A stretch of 64,000 nt of DNA from Erysipelotrichaceae bacterium (GTDB taxonomy: Bacteria; Bacillota_I; Bacilli_A; Erysipelotrichales; Erysipelotrichaceae). Below are positions 8,835 to 18,541 of this stretch, one piece after another. Position 1 is the stretch's first letter. Each line of letters opens with the position of its first letter. The DNA lies in the NCBI GenBank assembly GCA_030525525.1, contig JAUNEN010000003.1, positions 1-64,000 on the forward strand, in the 5' to 3' direction. The translations under genes and the position numbers were made by a program. The notes beneath the pieces are model-generated. The model made no database searches. It was not told the origin of the DNA and saw only the letters and a list, made by a program, of their open reading frames with translations.

Positions 8835-9998
8835 ATGAAAATTCTGATCATGACAGGTCCCTTATATCCGGTAACCGGAAATAATGCAAACCTGATCGGA
8901 AAACTGATACCGTCATTGCTGGAGACGAAACATGAAGTCAGACAGTTCTCCGGATGTTTTGGTATTGATCAGTCTTCATTGCCTTCTTCTTTATTTGATG
9001 TACCAGTATATTGGGCAAATGATGACAGGAAAGATATAAAGCGCAGAGTATTATATCCATTATTATCAAAACTTGTCGATCCTAATGGATTTTCTGATGA
9101 ACTTCAGGTTCAGATTTATTCGAGTAAATTATCAGAAATCAGAAAAGAGTATCCTTTCGACACTGTGATTTCTACATGTGAACCATATTCAATGGCTGTG
9201 TGTGCATCCAGGATAAAGGAGGTCAGAAAAATCCTCTATTTAATGGATCCGCCTGCAGTAATTAGTAATGGGATTAAAACCAAATATAGAACCAATACCT
9301 TGAATAAAACGTTGATCAATCAGGATGCAATCATTTCGACTCCGTTTATCTTTGAAGCGTTAAAGAAACATGGAATAGATTTGAATGAGGTTAATGAGAT
9401 TTCTGTGGGTTTCCCTATGATAAATAAACATGGGCCAGGTTCAATGTATCAACAGAAGAAAAGGATCAAGCTTCTGTTTACCGGATGGTTATATTCTGAT
9501 ATCCGCTCTCCAGAATACTTTTTGAAGATTGTTGAAAAACTTGATGACAGATTTCAGATTACATTCATGGGCAAAGAATGTGAATATTTAAAAGAGAGGT
9601 TCTCGATTGAATCAAGAGCAGAGATTATTACACTTCCTCAGCAACCGTATGAAGCTGCCCTACAGGCGATGGCAGATTCTGACATTCTTATTAATATAGG
9701 TAACAGTGTGCCTGTGCATATGCCTTCTAAAACACTTGAGTATATTAATACAGGTAAGCCAGTTGTTAACTTTTTTAAATTTGAAGATTGTCCCACTCTT
9801 TACTACACAAGAAGGTATCCTTTAGCTCTTAATCTGTATGAAGGTGATCCTGATATAAATAAAGCTGCAGATCGGTTTATTCAATTCTGTGAGTCTACTA
9901 AAGGACAGGTTGTAGACAGAAAGTATATATTAGATGAATTTAAAGACTGTACACCTGAGTACATTGCAAATAGAATATTAGATGTTTTGGAGAAATAA
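8835..9998 (+). CDS. GT-B glycosyltransferase
   Basis: 387 residues. The ATG at 8835 is chosen because GAGGAAG stands just upstream (8824-8830). The N-terminal TGPLYPVTGNNANLIGKL resembles acceptor domains of GT4-like proteins. The C-terminal half has LLFTGWLYSDIRSPEYFLKIV (about 210-230) and HMPSKTLEYINTGKPVV near 295-311, the usual donor-site helix. It follows the preceding glycosyltransferase by 18 bases and leads into the ABC exporter genes. Specificity cannot be inferred. Confidence 0.75.
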   Translation: MKILIMTGPLYPVTGNNANLIGKLIPSLLETKHEVRQFSGCFGIDQSSLPSSLFDVPVYWANDDRKDIKRRVLYPLLSKLVDPNGFSDELQVQIYSSKLSEIRKEYPFDTVISTCEPYSMAVCASRIKEVRKILYLMDPPAVISNGIKTKYRTNTLNKTLINQDAIISTPFIFEALKKHGIDLNEVNEISVGFPMINKHGPGSMYQQKKRIKLLFTGWLYSDIRSPEYFLKIVEKLDDRFQITFMGKECEYLKERFSIESRAEIITLPQQPYEAALQAMADSDILINIGNSVPVHMPSKTLEYINTGKPVVNFFKFEDCPTLYYTRRYPLALNLYEGDPDINKAADRFIQFCESTKGQVVDRKYILDEFKDCTPEYIANRILDVLEK

Positions 9999-10001
9999 GC
10001 T

Positions 10002-10862
10002 ATGGAAGAGAAAGAAATACTGACGGTAATCAAACCTAAATCAGGATGGTTTGATCTGCCGATTAAAGAGTTATTTCATTATAAAGACTTGATTTTTCTC
10101 TTTGTTAAGAGAAACTTCATTTCATTATACAAGCAAACTATATTAGGACCTGCATGGGCTATTATTCAGCCATTCTTAACGACTGTAGTATTCTCACTGA
10201 TTTTTGGAAACATTGCAGGTTTGGCAGCTGCAGGAGTGCCGACATTTATATTCTATCTATCCGGCAATGTTGTTTGGCATTATTTTTCAAGTGTTTTAAC
10301 CGGTACATCATCAACATTTATAGCAAATGCCGGTATTTTAGGAAAAGTATATTTTCCTCGACTGGTAATGCCTATTTCTACCGCATTGTCCAAGTTAATT
10401 GATTTTGTAATTCAATATGCATTCATGATTGTGTTTCTGATCTATTATGCAGTGACAGGACAGGGAGTACATCCAAACTGGTACATATTGATGACACCCT
10501 TGATTCTTCTGCAGTTGGCTATGCTGAGTCTTGGCTGCGGTGTGATTATCTCTGCAGCAACAACAAAATACCGTGACTTACGTATGTTAGTTTCTTTCGG
10601 TGTTCAGCTCTGGATGTATGCTTCACCTGTTGCGTATGATATGTACTCAATGAGTGTATTTGCACCGGGTGGAAAATACCATACTTTGTATATGCTGAAT
10701 CCGGTGACTTCTGTAATTAACATCTTCAGATATGCATATCTTGGAATCGGTCAGATTGACTGGGCCTATTATGGAATCAGTTGGATTGTGACTTTGATTA
10801 TCCTGTTTTTAGGTATTATCCTATTCAGCAGGGTAGAGAAAACATTCATGGATACAGTGTAA
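10002..10862 (+). CDS. ABC-2 type polysaccharide export permease (Wzm/TagG-like)
   Basis: 286 residues with six predicted membrane segments. The N-terminal ELFHYKDLIFLFVKRNF followed by QTILGPAWAIIQPFL (near 46-60) is diagnostic of the polysaccharide/teichoic acid ABC-2 permease family (Wzm, RfbA, TagG, KpsM relatives). These permeases work with a Wzt-like ATPase to carry completed undecaprenyl-linked glycans across the membrane. The matching ATPase is at 11962-13278, separated by one GT2 gene. Confidence 0.92.
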   Translation: MEEKEILTVIKPKSGWFDLPIKELFHYKDLIFLFVKRNFISLYKQTILGPAWAIIQPFLTTVVFSLIFGNIAGLAAAGVPTFIFYLSGNVVWHYFSSVLTGTSSTFIANAGILGKVYFPRLVMPISTALSKLIDFVIQYAFMIVFLIYYAVTGQGVHPNWYILMTPLILLQLAMLSLGCGVIISAATTKYRDLRMLVSFGVQLWMYASPVAYDMYSMSVFAPGGKYHTLYMLNPVTSVINIFRYAYLGIGQIDWAYYGISWIVTLIILFLGIILFSRVEKTFMDTV

Positions 10863-10889
10863 TATATATACTCACGGAGATTAATCAAT

Positions 10890-11981
10890 ATGTCAGAGAA
10901 TGATATCAAAGTAACTGTATATCTCAGTACTTACAATCAGGAAGAATATGTAGCCCAGGCATTGGACAGTATTGTCATGCAGAGGACTACTTTTCCTGTT
11001 GAAGTGATTGTGGCAGATGATTGTTCTACTGACAAAACTCAGGAGATCATTAATCAATATAAAGAAAGATATCCTGAATTAATCAGAACATATTATCCTG
11101 AAAAGAATCTAGGCGGATGTAAGAAACTCACTAACTGTATAGATATGGGGTTATTCAGAGGTGAATATCTTGCATATCTTGAAGGTGATGATTATTGGTT
11201 AAATGAAAACAGACTGCAGATTCTTGTGGACTTTTTAGATACACATAAAGAGTATTCAAGAGTCAGTCATAAAAGATTAGTGATTGATGAAAATGATAAT
11301 AAAAAAGGTTTTGATATATCCGCTGATGTTTTAAACAAACCGTTTTATATCGAAGACTTTTTAAATGGAAGACAGTATTCTGACTTTGGATCTGTTTTCC
11401 GTAATTACTTCAAAGAAGCGGGTAATAAGTATCATCCTTTATTATTATCATCGAGAAATGTTTGTGATTTCCAGGATATGTTCATTACTCAAGATTTCGG
11501 TCCGGTATTTGTGATGGATGAATGTTTAGGAGTATACCGTTCACGAAGTATTGCAGGTGCATCCAATTACAATTCGATAACAACACAAAAAAAGAGATGT
11601 ATGGAGAATATAAATCTCGCTGAAGCTGTAGAAACATTCTATCATGGAAAATATGATCTCTCACCTATGATCAGACATAATCAAAAAAGGTTATTGTCAG
11701 AAGCAATCAGAAAAAAAGATAGTGCTTTATTGCAGGAAGTCAGAGAATATATTGGCAGTGATGTAATAAGGCAATTGATTCCTGAGCAGCTTTATCTGGC
11801 AAAAAGAGGCAAAAGGAAAGATGAAGTGAACTTTATCAATTCGAATCTTCTTAAAGAAGAAAGACAAGGATTGTTCTTCTCCTATCTGAATTATTGCCTA
11901 TATAGAGTCCAAACGAAGATTACTGGAAACCGTATTAATGAGAAAGTAAGAGGTACTGTCAATGTCAAAGCCAATGATTGA
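10890..11981 (+). CDS. GT2-family glycosyltransferase
   Basis: 363 residues. GT-A fold: VTVYLSTYNQEEYVAQALDSI near 8-28, VEVIVADDCSTDKT near 37-50 and YLEGDDYW near 93-100 (DXD-like GDD for metal and nucleotide). This version, with long insertions and EGDDYW, is common in capsule loci. Its end overlaps the Wzt gene by 20 bases, so translation is coupled. Its place between Wzm and Wzt suggests it could cap or modify the chain end recognised by the exporter; that is inference. Confidence 0.88.
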   Translation: MSENDIKVTVYLSTYNQEEYVAQALDSIVMQRTTFPVEVIVADDCSTDKTQEIINQYKERYPELIRTYYPEKNLGGCKKLTNCIDMGLFRGEYLAYLEGDDYWLNENRLQILVDFLDTHKEYSRVSHKRLVIDENDNKKGFDISADVLNKPFYIEDFLNGRQYSDFGSVFRNYFKEAGNKYHPLLLSSRNVCDFQDMFITQDFGPVFVMDECLGVYRSRSIAGASNYNSITTQKKRCMENINLAEAVETFYHGKYDLSPMIRHNQKRLLSEAIRKKDSALLQEVREYIGSDVIRQLIPEQLYLAKRGKRKDEVNFINSNLLKEERQGLFFSYLNYCLYRVQTKITGNRINEKVRGTVNVKAND

Positions 11982-13278
11982 AATAGATCATGTAACAAAA
12001 GAATATCGATTAGGTGCAATTGGCGGCACAACTTTGAATGCAGAAATACAGAGCAAAATTGCAAAGTTAAGAGGAAAAGAAGATCCTAATCTGAAAATTG
12101 GAACAAATAAACATCGCTATGGCGAGCTATTCAAGGCATTAGACGGTGTTACTTTTGATGTACAGCCAGGTGAGGCTGTTGGCATTATCGGGCATAATGG
12201 TGCAGGAAAATCAACTCTGCTGAAGCTTATTTCGCGGGTAACTGCACCTACCAGTGGTGAAATACGGCTTCGTGGACGTGTAGCTTCGATGTTGGAAGTA
12301 GGAACAGGTTTCCATCCTGAACTCACGGGAAGAGAGAATGTTTATCTTAACGGTGCAATCTTAGGCATGACAAAAGCAGAAATCGATTCGAAGTTTAGCG
12401 AAATTGTAGAGTTTGCTGAGATGGAACAATTTATCGACACACCGGTAAAGCGTTATTCATCAGGTATGTATGTAAAACTTGCATTCTCTGTAGCTGCACA
12501 TTTAGACAGCGAAATCATGATTATGGATGAAGTTTTGGCTGTTGGTGATGCGAAATTCCAAAGTAAGTGCCTCAGTAAAATGAATGATGCCGCTCATAAT
12601 TCCGGTAAGACAATTCTTTACGTTAGTCATAATATGGGAACAATTCAAAGATTATGTGATCGCTGTATTGTACTGGATCATGGACATAATATCTTCGACG
12701 GTTCAGTAGATGAAGCTATCGGGATTTATTTGAAGCAAGGTGGTGGAGAAGGCAGTATTGTTGATTTATCTGCTTTCGAACGAAATAGGTGGGTGACAAA
12801 AACTGTCAAAATGACATTGATGAGATTTGTAGGAAAAGACAATTGTGTTTTTCTTCAGAACTCAAATATGATCTTTGATTTTTATTGGGAAACTTCGGCT
12901 AATGCGGATATACAGGATTTAGTACTGCGTTGCACATTCTATCATCAAAGCGGTGTTGTTGCGGCTTTCACTACGATCGGATTGGGAAATGCCGGTCCTA
13001 ATGAAAAACATTATGATCGGATCGAAATATCATTACAAGGAATGATTCCGGGCAACTATTACTTCACATTTGATATGAATGAAGTCTACTCTGATGGAAG
13101 CGATGTTTGGAATGACAGTTGCGATCAGGTTACAACAATCAGCATTGAAAAACACCGGACTGAAGATAATTCGCTGCATTCAGATTATTCCCATATGCTT
13201 CCGTGGAGGCATTCCTCATATGGAAGCGTATGCCTGGCGTCAACGATTTTAGAAGAAAAGTCCGATTATGATCTTTAA
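11962..13278 (+). CDS. ABC polysaccharide exporter ATPase with C-terminal carbohydrate-binding domain (Wzt-like)
   Basis: 438 residues. Walker A GHNGAGKST at 77-85, signature region RYSSGMYVKLAFS near 166-178, Walker B IMIMDEVLAVGD near 187-198 and switch His in YVSHN near 221-225. After about residue 258 comes a beta-rich extension of roughly 180 residues, as in Wzt proteins whose C-terminal domain binds the modified end of the O-polysaccharide before export. An insertion between the first strand and Walker A (about 25-55) is typical of TagH/Wzt members. Partner permease: 10002-10862. Confidence 0.92.
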   Translation: MSKPMIEIDHVTKEYRLGAIGGTTLNAEIQSKIAKLRGKEDPNLKIGTNKHRYGELFKALDGVTFDVQPGEAVGIIGHNGAGKSTLLKLISRVTAPTSGEIRLRGRVASMLEVGTGFHPELTGRENVYLNGAILGMTKAEIDSKFSEIVEFAEMEQFIDTPVKRYSSGMYVKLAFSVAAHLDSEIMIMDEVLAVGDAKFQSKCLSKMNDAAHNSGKTILYVSHNMGTIQRLCDRCIVLDHGHNIFDGSVDEAIGIYLKQGGGEGSIVDLSAFERNRWVTKTVKMTLMRFVGKDNCVFLQNSNMIFDFYWETSANADIQDLVLRCTFYHQSGVVAAFTTIGLGNAGPNEKHYDRIEISLQGMIPGNYYFTFDMNEVYSDGSDVWNDSCDQVTTISIEKHRTEDNSLHSDYSHMLPWRHSSYGSVCLASTILEEKSDYDL

Positions 13279-13310
13279 TATTCATTTTGACCATTAGGAA
13301 GGTAACGGAT

Positions 13311-14285
13311 ATGGGAAAAATAAAGGCCCTAATCAGAAAAAAAGTACTAAATCGTTATAAACTTACAAGATTAAGACATACGAAACGATGGCTTATTACA
13401 CAGAATAATCGTATCAAGCATTGGTATAACGTTAAACTTGATGCGTATCTGATGGCTAAATATCGTGAGCATAATGAATTGCCGGAAATTAAGGGTATTG
13501 AAGAAACGCTGGAAACAATTGTTCAAAATAAATGCTCGATTGCCAGATTTGGGGATGGCGAAATAGGGCTGATTTTCGGTAAAGGAATTGGGTTTCAAAA
13601 AAATGATAAGGAATTAGGCGAACGTTTGGCATCTGTTTTACGCTCAGATGTTAGCGACCATATGTTAATTGGAATCAGCGAGTGGATTTTCAACTCGAAT
13701 TTTGGAACATATCCCGAATACAGGCTGAAATATCTTAAAAGTATCCTCAATCTTCTACTTCCTGGAAAAACATATTATTCAGCTGATATTTCTCGATTCT
13801 ATAAGACAACTCCTGACGGTCATGATGGCTTAAATCAAATTTGTCTTCTGAAAGAAATATGGGACGGAAGAAGTGTGATTTTGGTTGAAGGTGAAAAGAG
13901 TCGGATGGGGGTTGGAAACGATTTGTTAGATAATGCAAAAAGCATTAGAAGAATACTTTGCCCAGCTGAAAATGCATTTTCACATTATGAAGAGATATAT
14001 ACAACAACATTAGATAAAGCATCGAAGGATGATTTGATACTGATCGCACTTGGACCGACAGCAACTGTTTTAGCTTATGATTTATTTTTAGCAGGTTATC
14101 AAGCAGTGGATATAGGACATGCGGATATTTCATACGAGTGGTTTTTGAGAGATGTCAGTGATCCTTCTGGAAGAGTTGTGATAGCAGGTAAGTATGTGAA
14201 TGAAGTCGGTGGTGGAAATCAAGTTGAAGATATTAATGATGCTGATTATGAAGGACAGATCATTGCTGTAATTACTGATGAATAA
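13311..14285 (+). CDS. GT-D fold glycosyltransferase (DUF1792-like)
   Basis: 324 residues from the ATG at 13311, which has AGGAAGG at 13296-13302; an in-frame TTG at 13287 is less likely. The motif SIARFGDGEIGLI near 71-83 and the late GPTATVLAYDLFLAGYQAVDIGHADISYEWFL pattern (about 247-278) match the GT-D family (DUF1792). That family was first described for the third glucosyltransferase of Fap1-type serine-rich adhesin glycosylation and is also frequent in capsule loci. It overlaps the longest reading frame of the next gene by 8 bases. Confidence 0.78.
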   Translation: MGKIKALIRKKVLNRYKLTRLRHTKRWLITQNNRIKHWYNVKLDAYLMAKYREHNELPEIKGIEETLETIVQNKCSIARFGDGEIGLIFGKGIGFQKNDKELGERLASVLRSDVSDHMLIGISEWIFNSNFGTYPEYRLKYLKSILNLLLPGKTYYSADISRFYKTTPDGHDGLNQICLLKEIWDGRSVILVEGEKSRMGVGNDLLDNAKSIRRILCPAENAFSHYEEIYTTTLDKASKDDLILIALGPTATVLAYDLFLAGYQAVDIGHADISYEWFLRDVSDPSGRVVIAGKYVNEVGGGNQVEDINDADYEGQIIAVITDE

Positions 14286-14316
14286 AGCGAATTTGTATAT
14301 TAATTGGAACGAAAAT

Positions 14317-15414
14317 ATGACAGACCGTATTAACGTAACAAAAACATCTCTTCCTCCTATGGAGGAGTATATTCAGGAAATCTCATCCATGTGGGAATCT
14401 CACTGGATTACCAACATGGGAGAGAAACACATTGAATTAGAGAAGAAACTGAAAGAGTATCTGGATATTGATCATGTAACACTTTTTACCAATGGGCATC
14501 TTGCATTGGAAAATGCAATTGCAGCTATGGATTTAAAGGGTGAAATCATAACAACTCCGTATACCTTTGCATCTACTACGCATGCAATTATCAGAAATAA
14601 CATCAAGCCTGTTTTCTGTGATGTTGAGCCTGATACATGTACATTGGATGCAAATAAAATAGAAGAATTGATTACACCAGAAACAAGTGCAATCATTCCT
14701 GTTCATGTATATGGAAATATCTGCAATGTGGAAGAAATAGAGCGCATTGCTAAAAAGCACAACCTCAAAGTTATTTATGATGCTGCTCATGCCTTTGGTG
14801 AAAGCTATAAAGGTAAAAATGTATCACGTTTCGGAGACGCATCAATGTTCTCTTTCCATGCTACAAAGGTATTCAACACCGTTGAAGGCGGAGCTGTAAC
14901 ATGTGCTGATCAGGAACTGCAAAGCAAGTTATATTACATCAAGAATTTCGGTATTCCCGGTGAAGACAGAATTGTTTTCCCCGGAGGTAATGCCAAAATG
15001 AGTGAATTCCACGCTGCAATGGGATTATGCAATCTGAGACATCTGGAAGAATACAAAGCCGGAAGAAAGAATGTTGTAGAGAGATATCAAAAGAATTTAA
15101 GCAATATTGATGGTTTAAGAATATGGAAGAAACAGGCTGAAGTAGACTCCAACTATGCTTATTTCCCTGTATTCTTCGAATCAAACGGATATGACCGCAA
15201 TCATGTAGCCGATCAATTAAAAGAACATAACATCTTTGCAAGAAAATACTTCTATCCGTTAACCAACAATAATGAGTGGTTTGGAAATCATGGCAGTGAA
15301 ACACCTGTTGCATTAAGACTGTCAGAACAGGTATTAACGCTTCCTCTTTATCCGGATCTTCCTCTTGAAACAGTAGATGAGATCTGTGACATCGTAATTC
15401 ATTCAAAACTTTAA
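14317..15414 (+). CDS. DegT/DnrJ/EryC1 aminotransferase, VioA-like (sugar 4-aminotransferase)
   Basis: 365 residues from ATG 14317 (GGAA at 14306-14309). The upstream in-frame ATG at 14278 adds 13 residues but has no ribosome site. PLP-enzyme features: WITNMGEKHIELE near 29-41, PYTFASTTHAI near 82-92, DAAHAFGE near 156-163 and the lysine of SFHATKVFNTVEGGA (about 180-194). The start resembles VioA, which aminates dTDP-4-keto-6-deoxyglucose to dTDP-Qui4N. That reading is supported by the formyltransferase that follows. No RmlA/RmlB genes for the dTDP precursor lie in the window, so they must be elsewhere. Confidence 0.88.
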   Translation: MTDRINVTKTSLPPMEEYIQEISSMWESHWITNMGEKHIELEKKLKEYLDIDHVTLFTNGHLALENAIAAMDLKGEIITTPYTFASTTHAIIRNNIKPVFCDVEPDTCTLDANKIEELITPETSAIIPVHVYGNICNVEEIERIAKKHNLKVIYDAAHAFGESYKGKNVSRFGDASMFSFHATKVFNTVEGGAVTCADQELQSKLYYIKNFGIPGEDRIVFPGGNAKMSEFHAAMGLCNLRHLEEYKAGRKNVVERYQKNLSNIDGLRIWKKQAEVDSNYAYFPVFFESNGYDRNHVADQLKEHNIFARKYFYPLTNNNEWFGNHGSETPVALRLSEQVLTLPLYPDLPLETVDEICDIVIHSKL

Positions 15415-15430
15415 AAGGAGGTTATGATCC

Positions 15431-16162
15431 ATGAGAGTATGTATTATTACAGATAACAGTTACATCTATGATAATTTCATCCGTATTCTGAATCACAAAT
15501 CTCATATTGATGCAGAATTTGATTTTTACTATACCTCCTGGAATAAAGCATTTAAAGAGAAATATGGAGAAAACGGATTGATGAAACCTGTTCTTTTAAA
15601 GAACCAGGATCAATCCTTTTTTGATTCCTATGATTTATTCATTTCTCTTCATTGCAAACAGTTATTCCCTGAATACATGGTAAAAAACTATACATGTATC
15701 AATGTACATCCGGGATATAACCCATATAACAGAGGCTGGTTCCCTCAGGTGTTCAGTATTATTAATAAGAAACCGATCGGAGTAACAATCCACCTCATGG
15801 ATGCAGAACTTGATCACGGGGATATCCTTTATCAGAAGAAGTTAGAAATCTATCCGTATGAAACATCAAAAGATGTCTATAACAGAATTCTTGAAACAGA
15901 GATGGAATTAATGGATGAACATTTAGAAGAGATTCTGAACAGCACATATACACCTGTCAAAATGGATAGTGAAGGCAATATTAACTACAAAAAAGACTTT
16001 GATGAATTATGCAAGCTTGACCTTGACGAGAAAGCAACGTATCGTGATGTCATTGATCGATTGAGAGCATTAACATTCTCACCTTATGAGAATGCATATT
16101 TCTATGATGAAGAAGGAAACAAGATCTACGTAGGCATCACATTAAAGAAAGAAGAGAAGTAA
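15431..16162 (+). CDS. Sugar-amine N-formyltransferase (VioF-like)
   Basis: 243 residues with a formyl_transf fold. INVHPGYNPYNRGWFPQVF (near 94-112) contains the family's NxHPG.P..RG signature with catalytic Asn/His. DAELDHGDI near 128-136 supplies the second catalytic Asp. The length and the RGWFPQVFS motif match dTDP-4-amino-4,6-dideoxyglucose formyltransferases (VioF) better than ArnA or methionyl-tRNA formyltransferase. N10-formyl-THF would be the donor. An AAGGAGG site (15415-15421) precedes the ATG. The pair implies an N-formylated 4-amino-4,6-dideoxyhexose in the polymer. Confidence 0.88.
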   Translation: MRVCIITDNSYIYDNFIRILNHKSHIDAEFDFYYTSWNKAFKEKYGENGLMKPVLLKNQDQSFFDSYDLFISLHCKQLFPEYMVKNYTCINVHPGYNPYNRGWFPQVFSIINKKPIGVTIHLMDAELDHGDILYQKKLEIYPYETSKDVYNRILETEMELMDEHLEEILNSTYTPVKMDSEGNINYKKDFDELCKLDLDEKATYRDVIDRLRALTFSPYENAYFYDEEGNKIYVGITLKKEEK

Positions 16163-16168
16163 ATATCC

Positions 16169-17455
16169 ATGAAGATATTATGGCTTGTTAACATCATCAT
16201 GCCTGAGCTGGCAGTACATTTAGAAAAGAAACCAACCGTATTTGGTGGGTGGATTTCTGGTGCAATGAAAGCCGTAAAAGAAAATGGATATGAACTGGTT
16301 ATATGTACCACTGCGTCAGATGTTAATGAAACACAAAAGTATATTGTGAATGATGTTACCTACTACATTTCTAAAAGATCAGCAGTAGCTGAAATGGAAG
16401 AAGTATTTAAAGGAATTCTGAACAATGAAAACCCAGACGTGGTTCATATTTATGGCACAGAGTTTGAACATTCCTGGGCAATGGCTAAATGTTCAGATGT
16501 TAACAAAACAGTCGTAACAATCCAAGGGGCAATGACATATCTGAAAGATCATGTATATGCTGGACTTGAAGAGAAATATTGTAAGGATAATCTCCTGCAT
16601 AAAACTCTCAGATTAATTCATAAAGGCGGAACAAGCATCGAGCTTCAGAAAAAATCATTTGAGCAAAGAGCGGAAATAGAACAAAAAGTACTCAAGCATG
16701 TGAAATATGTCATGGGTGGAAGCAAATGGGGAAATGCAGTAGCCTGGTCGATTAATCCTCACTGTACAACATTTGACAGCGGTCTGATACTTAGAGATTC
16801 ATTCTATACAGAAGACAGATGGTCTTATGAAAACTGTGAACCGCATAGCATCTATATCCTCCACTCCTATCCAATTAAAGGATTTCATAAGTTTTTAGAT
16901 GCACTGCCATTAGTAGTTAATGAATTTCCGGATACGAAAGTATTTGTAGTTGCAAATACATTACCTGTTCGGAATTATACACATATCAAAAAGATGGTTT
17001 TGGATGCGGCGCCTGATTATAACTGGATTATTCAGAATAAAATTGAGCAGTTAAATCTTTCGGAACATATTAAGTTTCTCGGTTATTTGAATGAACAGCA
17101 AGTGAAGGAAAGAATGCTTAAGTCCAATGTGTTTGTGTCTGCATCTTCCTTGGAAAATCAATCTACAACATTAGGCGAGGCAATGATTCTGGGAGTTCCA
17201 AGTATCGCTTCATTTGTCGGTGCAATGCCTGAGATGATTGAACATGGAAAAGATGGATTTCTGTATCCATTCAACGAACCATATATAATGGCACATTATA
17301 TTTGCAAATTATTTAAGGATTCAGAGCTTGCAGAACAATACTCAGTACTAGGGCACAAACATGCAGAGAAAACATATGATAAAGAGAAAAATAAACAGCA
17401 ACTAATCAAAATGTATCAATGCATTGCCAAAGCAAAAAGGCTGGATAACGTATAA
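16169..17455 (+). CDS. Glycosyltransferase family 4
   Basis: 428 residues. N-terminal WLVNIIMPELAVHLEKKPTVFGGW and VHIYGTEFEHSW (about 91-102) belong to a GT4 subgroup common in capsule loci. The donor domain has ILHSYPIKGFHKFLDAL near 230-246, SASSLENQSTTLGEAMILG near 328-346 and VPSIASFVGAMPEM. It follows the formyltransferase by 6 bases and could transfer the formylated amino sugar. Intergenic DNA to the next gene (151 bases) has a small GCTGCTCTGCAGC stem but no T-run. Confidence 0.88.
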   Translation: MKILWLVNIIMPELAVHLEKKPTVFGGWISGAMKAVKENGYELVICTTASDVNETQKYIVNDVTYYISKRSAVAEMEEVFKGILNNENPDVVHIYGTEFEHSWAMAKCSDVNKTVVTIQGAMTYLKDHVYAGLEEKYCKDNLLHKTLRLIHKGGTSIELQKKSFEQRAEIEQKVLKHVKYVMGGSKWGNAVAWSINPHCTTFDSGLILRDSFYTEDRWSYENCEPHSIYILHSYPIKGFHKFLDALPLVVNEFPDTKVFVVANTLPVRNYTHIKKMVLDAAPDYNWIIQNKIEQLNLSEHIKFLGYLNEQQVKERMLKSNVFVSASSLENQSTTLGEAMILGVPSIASFVGAMPEMIEHGKDGFLYPFNEPYIMAHYICKLFKDSELAEQYSVLGHKHAEKTYDKEKNKQQLIKMYQCIAKAKRLDNV

Positions 17456-17606
17456 CCGTTGCTGCTCTGCAGCTTAGGCTTAACCAGAGTATTCTCTGCT
17501 TTTATAGATGAAATACAACCGAACTTACTCACAGCATGATCTGGTCAGTAAATAGCATCAGGCATGTAAATAAAATATGTTTAGTTAAAATGGGGTATAT
17601 TACAGC

Positions 17607-18536
17607 ATGAATATATATTGCATCTTTGATGATTATCCTAAGGAAGCCATTAACCGCCTGCTTGAGGCAGGCATTGTTTTGACAGTACATCCTAAAGGAA
17701 AATCCAGACCGAATAACACTGAGATGAAAATGATTCTTCAAGAGTATGATGGAGTTATCATTGGGACATCGCAGAGAATAAATGAAGATATGTTTGAGGG
17801 AATTGATGATCCACGTATCATTGCAACAGCTTCTGTTGGACTGGATCACATTCATGTCCCTGAAAACAAAAAGAAGCATGTAACGATTATCAATACTCCA
17901 ACAGCTAATGCACGCTCAGTAGCTGAGTATACAATTGGATGCTTTCTTTCCTGTACTAAGCGGTTTGCTGAAGGAAAGAATCTTTACCTGGAGGGAAAGA
18001 ATAATAAACAACTTAGTAAAAAGCCTGGAGATATTTACGGTAAGAGCTTAGGAGTTATCGGCGCAGGAAACATATCCAGAGAAATCATGCTTATGGCAAA
18101 GATGCTTGGGATGAACGTTTTTTTCTGGACTCCGCACCCTGAAAATCATATTGACCTCCATAAGGATGGAATGACATACAGAGAATTCGATCAGCTTATA
18201 TCAGAATCAGATTATATATCTGTCAATCTTCCCAACAACGAAGGTACAAAAGACCTGATCTCTGAGCGAGTTGTTTCTATTATGAAAGAAGATGCTGTTT
18301 TTGTGAGTGTATCACGTCTGCCAACTGTAAATCTTCGGGCTCTAGTTGAAAAGGCTGAACAGAGCAGAGATTTCTATGTGTGTTTGGATATTGATGTTGA
18401 TGATAGTGTGGTTAGCCAGTTGCCGAATCTTCCGAATCTTCAATTGACACCTCATATTGCCGGTGGAACAACTGAAACAAGGATAAGAATGTTTAATGAA
18501 ATTGCAAGTATGTTAGTTGGTATTGTCGAGGATTAG
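17607..18536 (+). CDS. D-2-hydroxyacid / phosphoglycerate-type dehydrogenase
   Basis: 309 residues. NAD-binding motif LGVIGAGNISREIM near 147-160, IATASVGLDHIHV near 71-83 and TANARSVAEYTIGCFLS near 100-116. The arginine region is VSVSRLPTVNLRAL (about 231-244), where the usual S-R-G is S-R-L. The C-terminal LTPHIAGGTTETR near 282-294 carries the catalytic His. Phosphoglycerate-dehydrogenase-like enzymes oxidise or reduce 2-hydroxyacids. Here, far from serine genes, it probably supplies a hydroxyacid used by the ATP-grasp or cytidylyltransferase enzymes downstream (inference). Confidence 0.85.
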   Translation: MNIYCIFDDYPKEAINRLLEAGIVLTVHPKGKSRPNNTEMKMILQEYDGVIIGTSQRINEDMFEGIDDPRIIATASVGLDHIHVPENKKKHVTIINTPTANARSVAEYTIGCFLSCTKRFAEGKNLYLEGKNNKQLSKKPGDIYGKSLGVIGAGNISREIMLMAKMLGMNVFFWTPHPENHIDLHKDGMTYREFDQLISESDYISVNLPNNEGTKDLISERVVSIMKEDAVFVSVSRLPTVNLRALVEKAEQSRDFYVCLDIDVDDSVVSQLPNLPNLQLTPHIAGGTTETRIRMFNEIASMLVGIVED

Positions 18537-18541
18537 TAGAT

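Noticed and set aside
14939-15406. Minus-strand open frame of 155 codons
   Set aside because: Lies wholly inside the aminotransferase gene, has no recognisable motif and no ribosome site; a shadow of the + strand codons.
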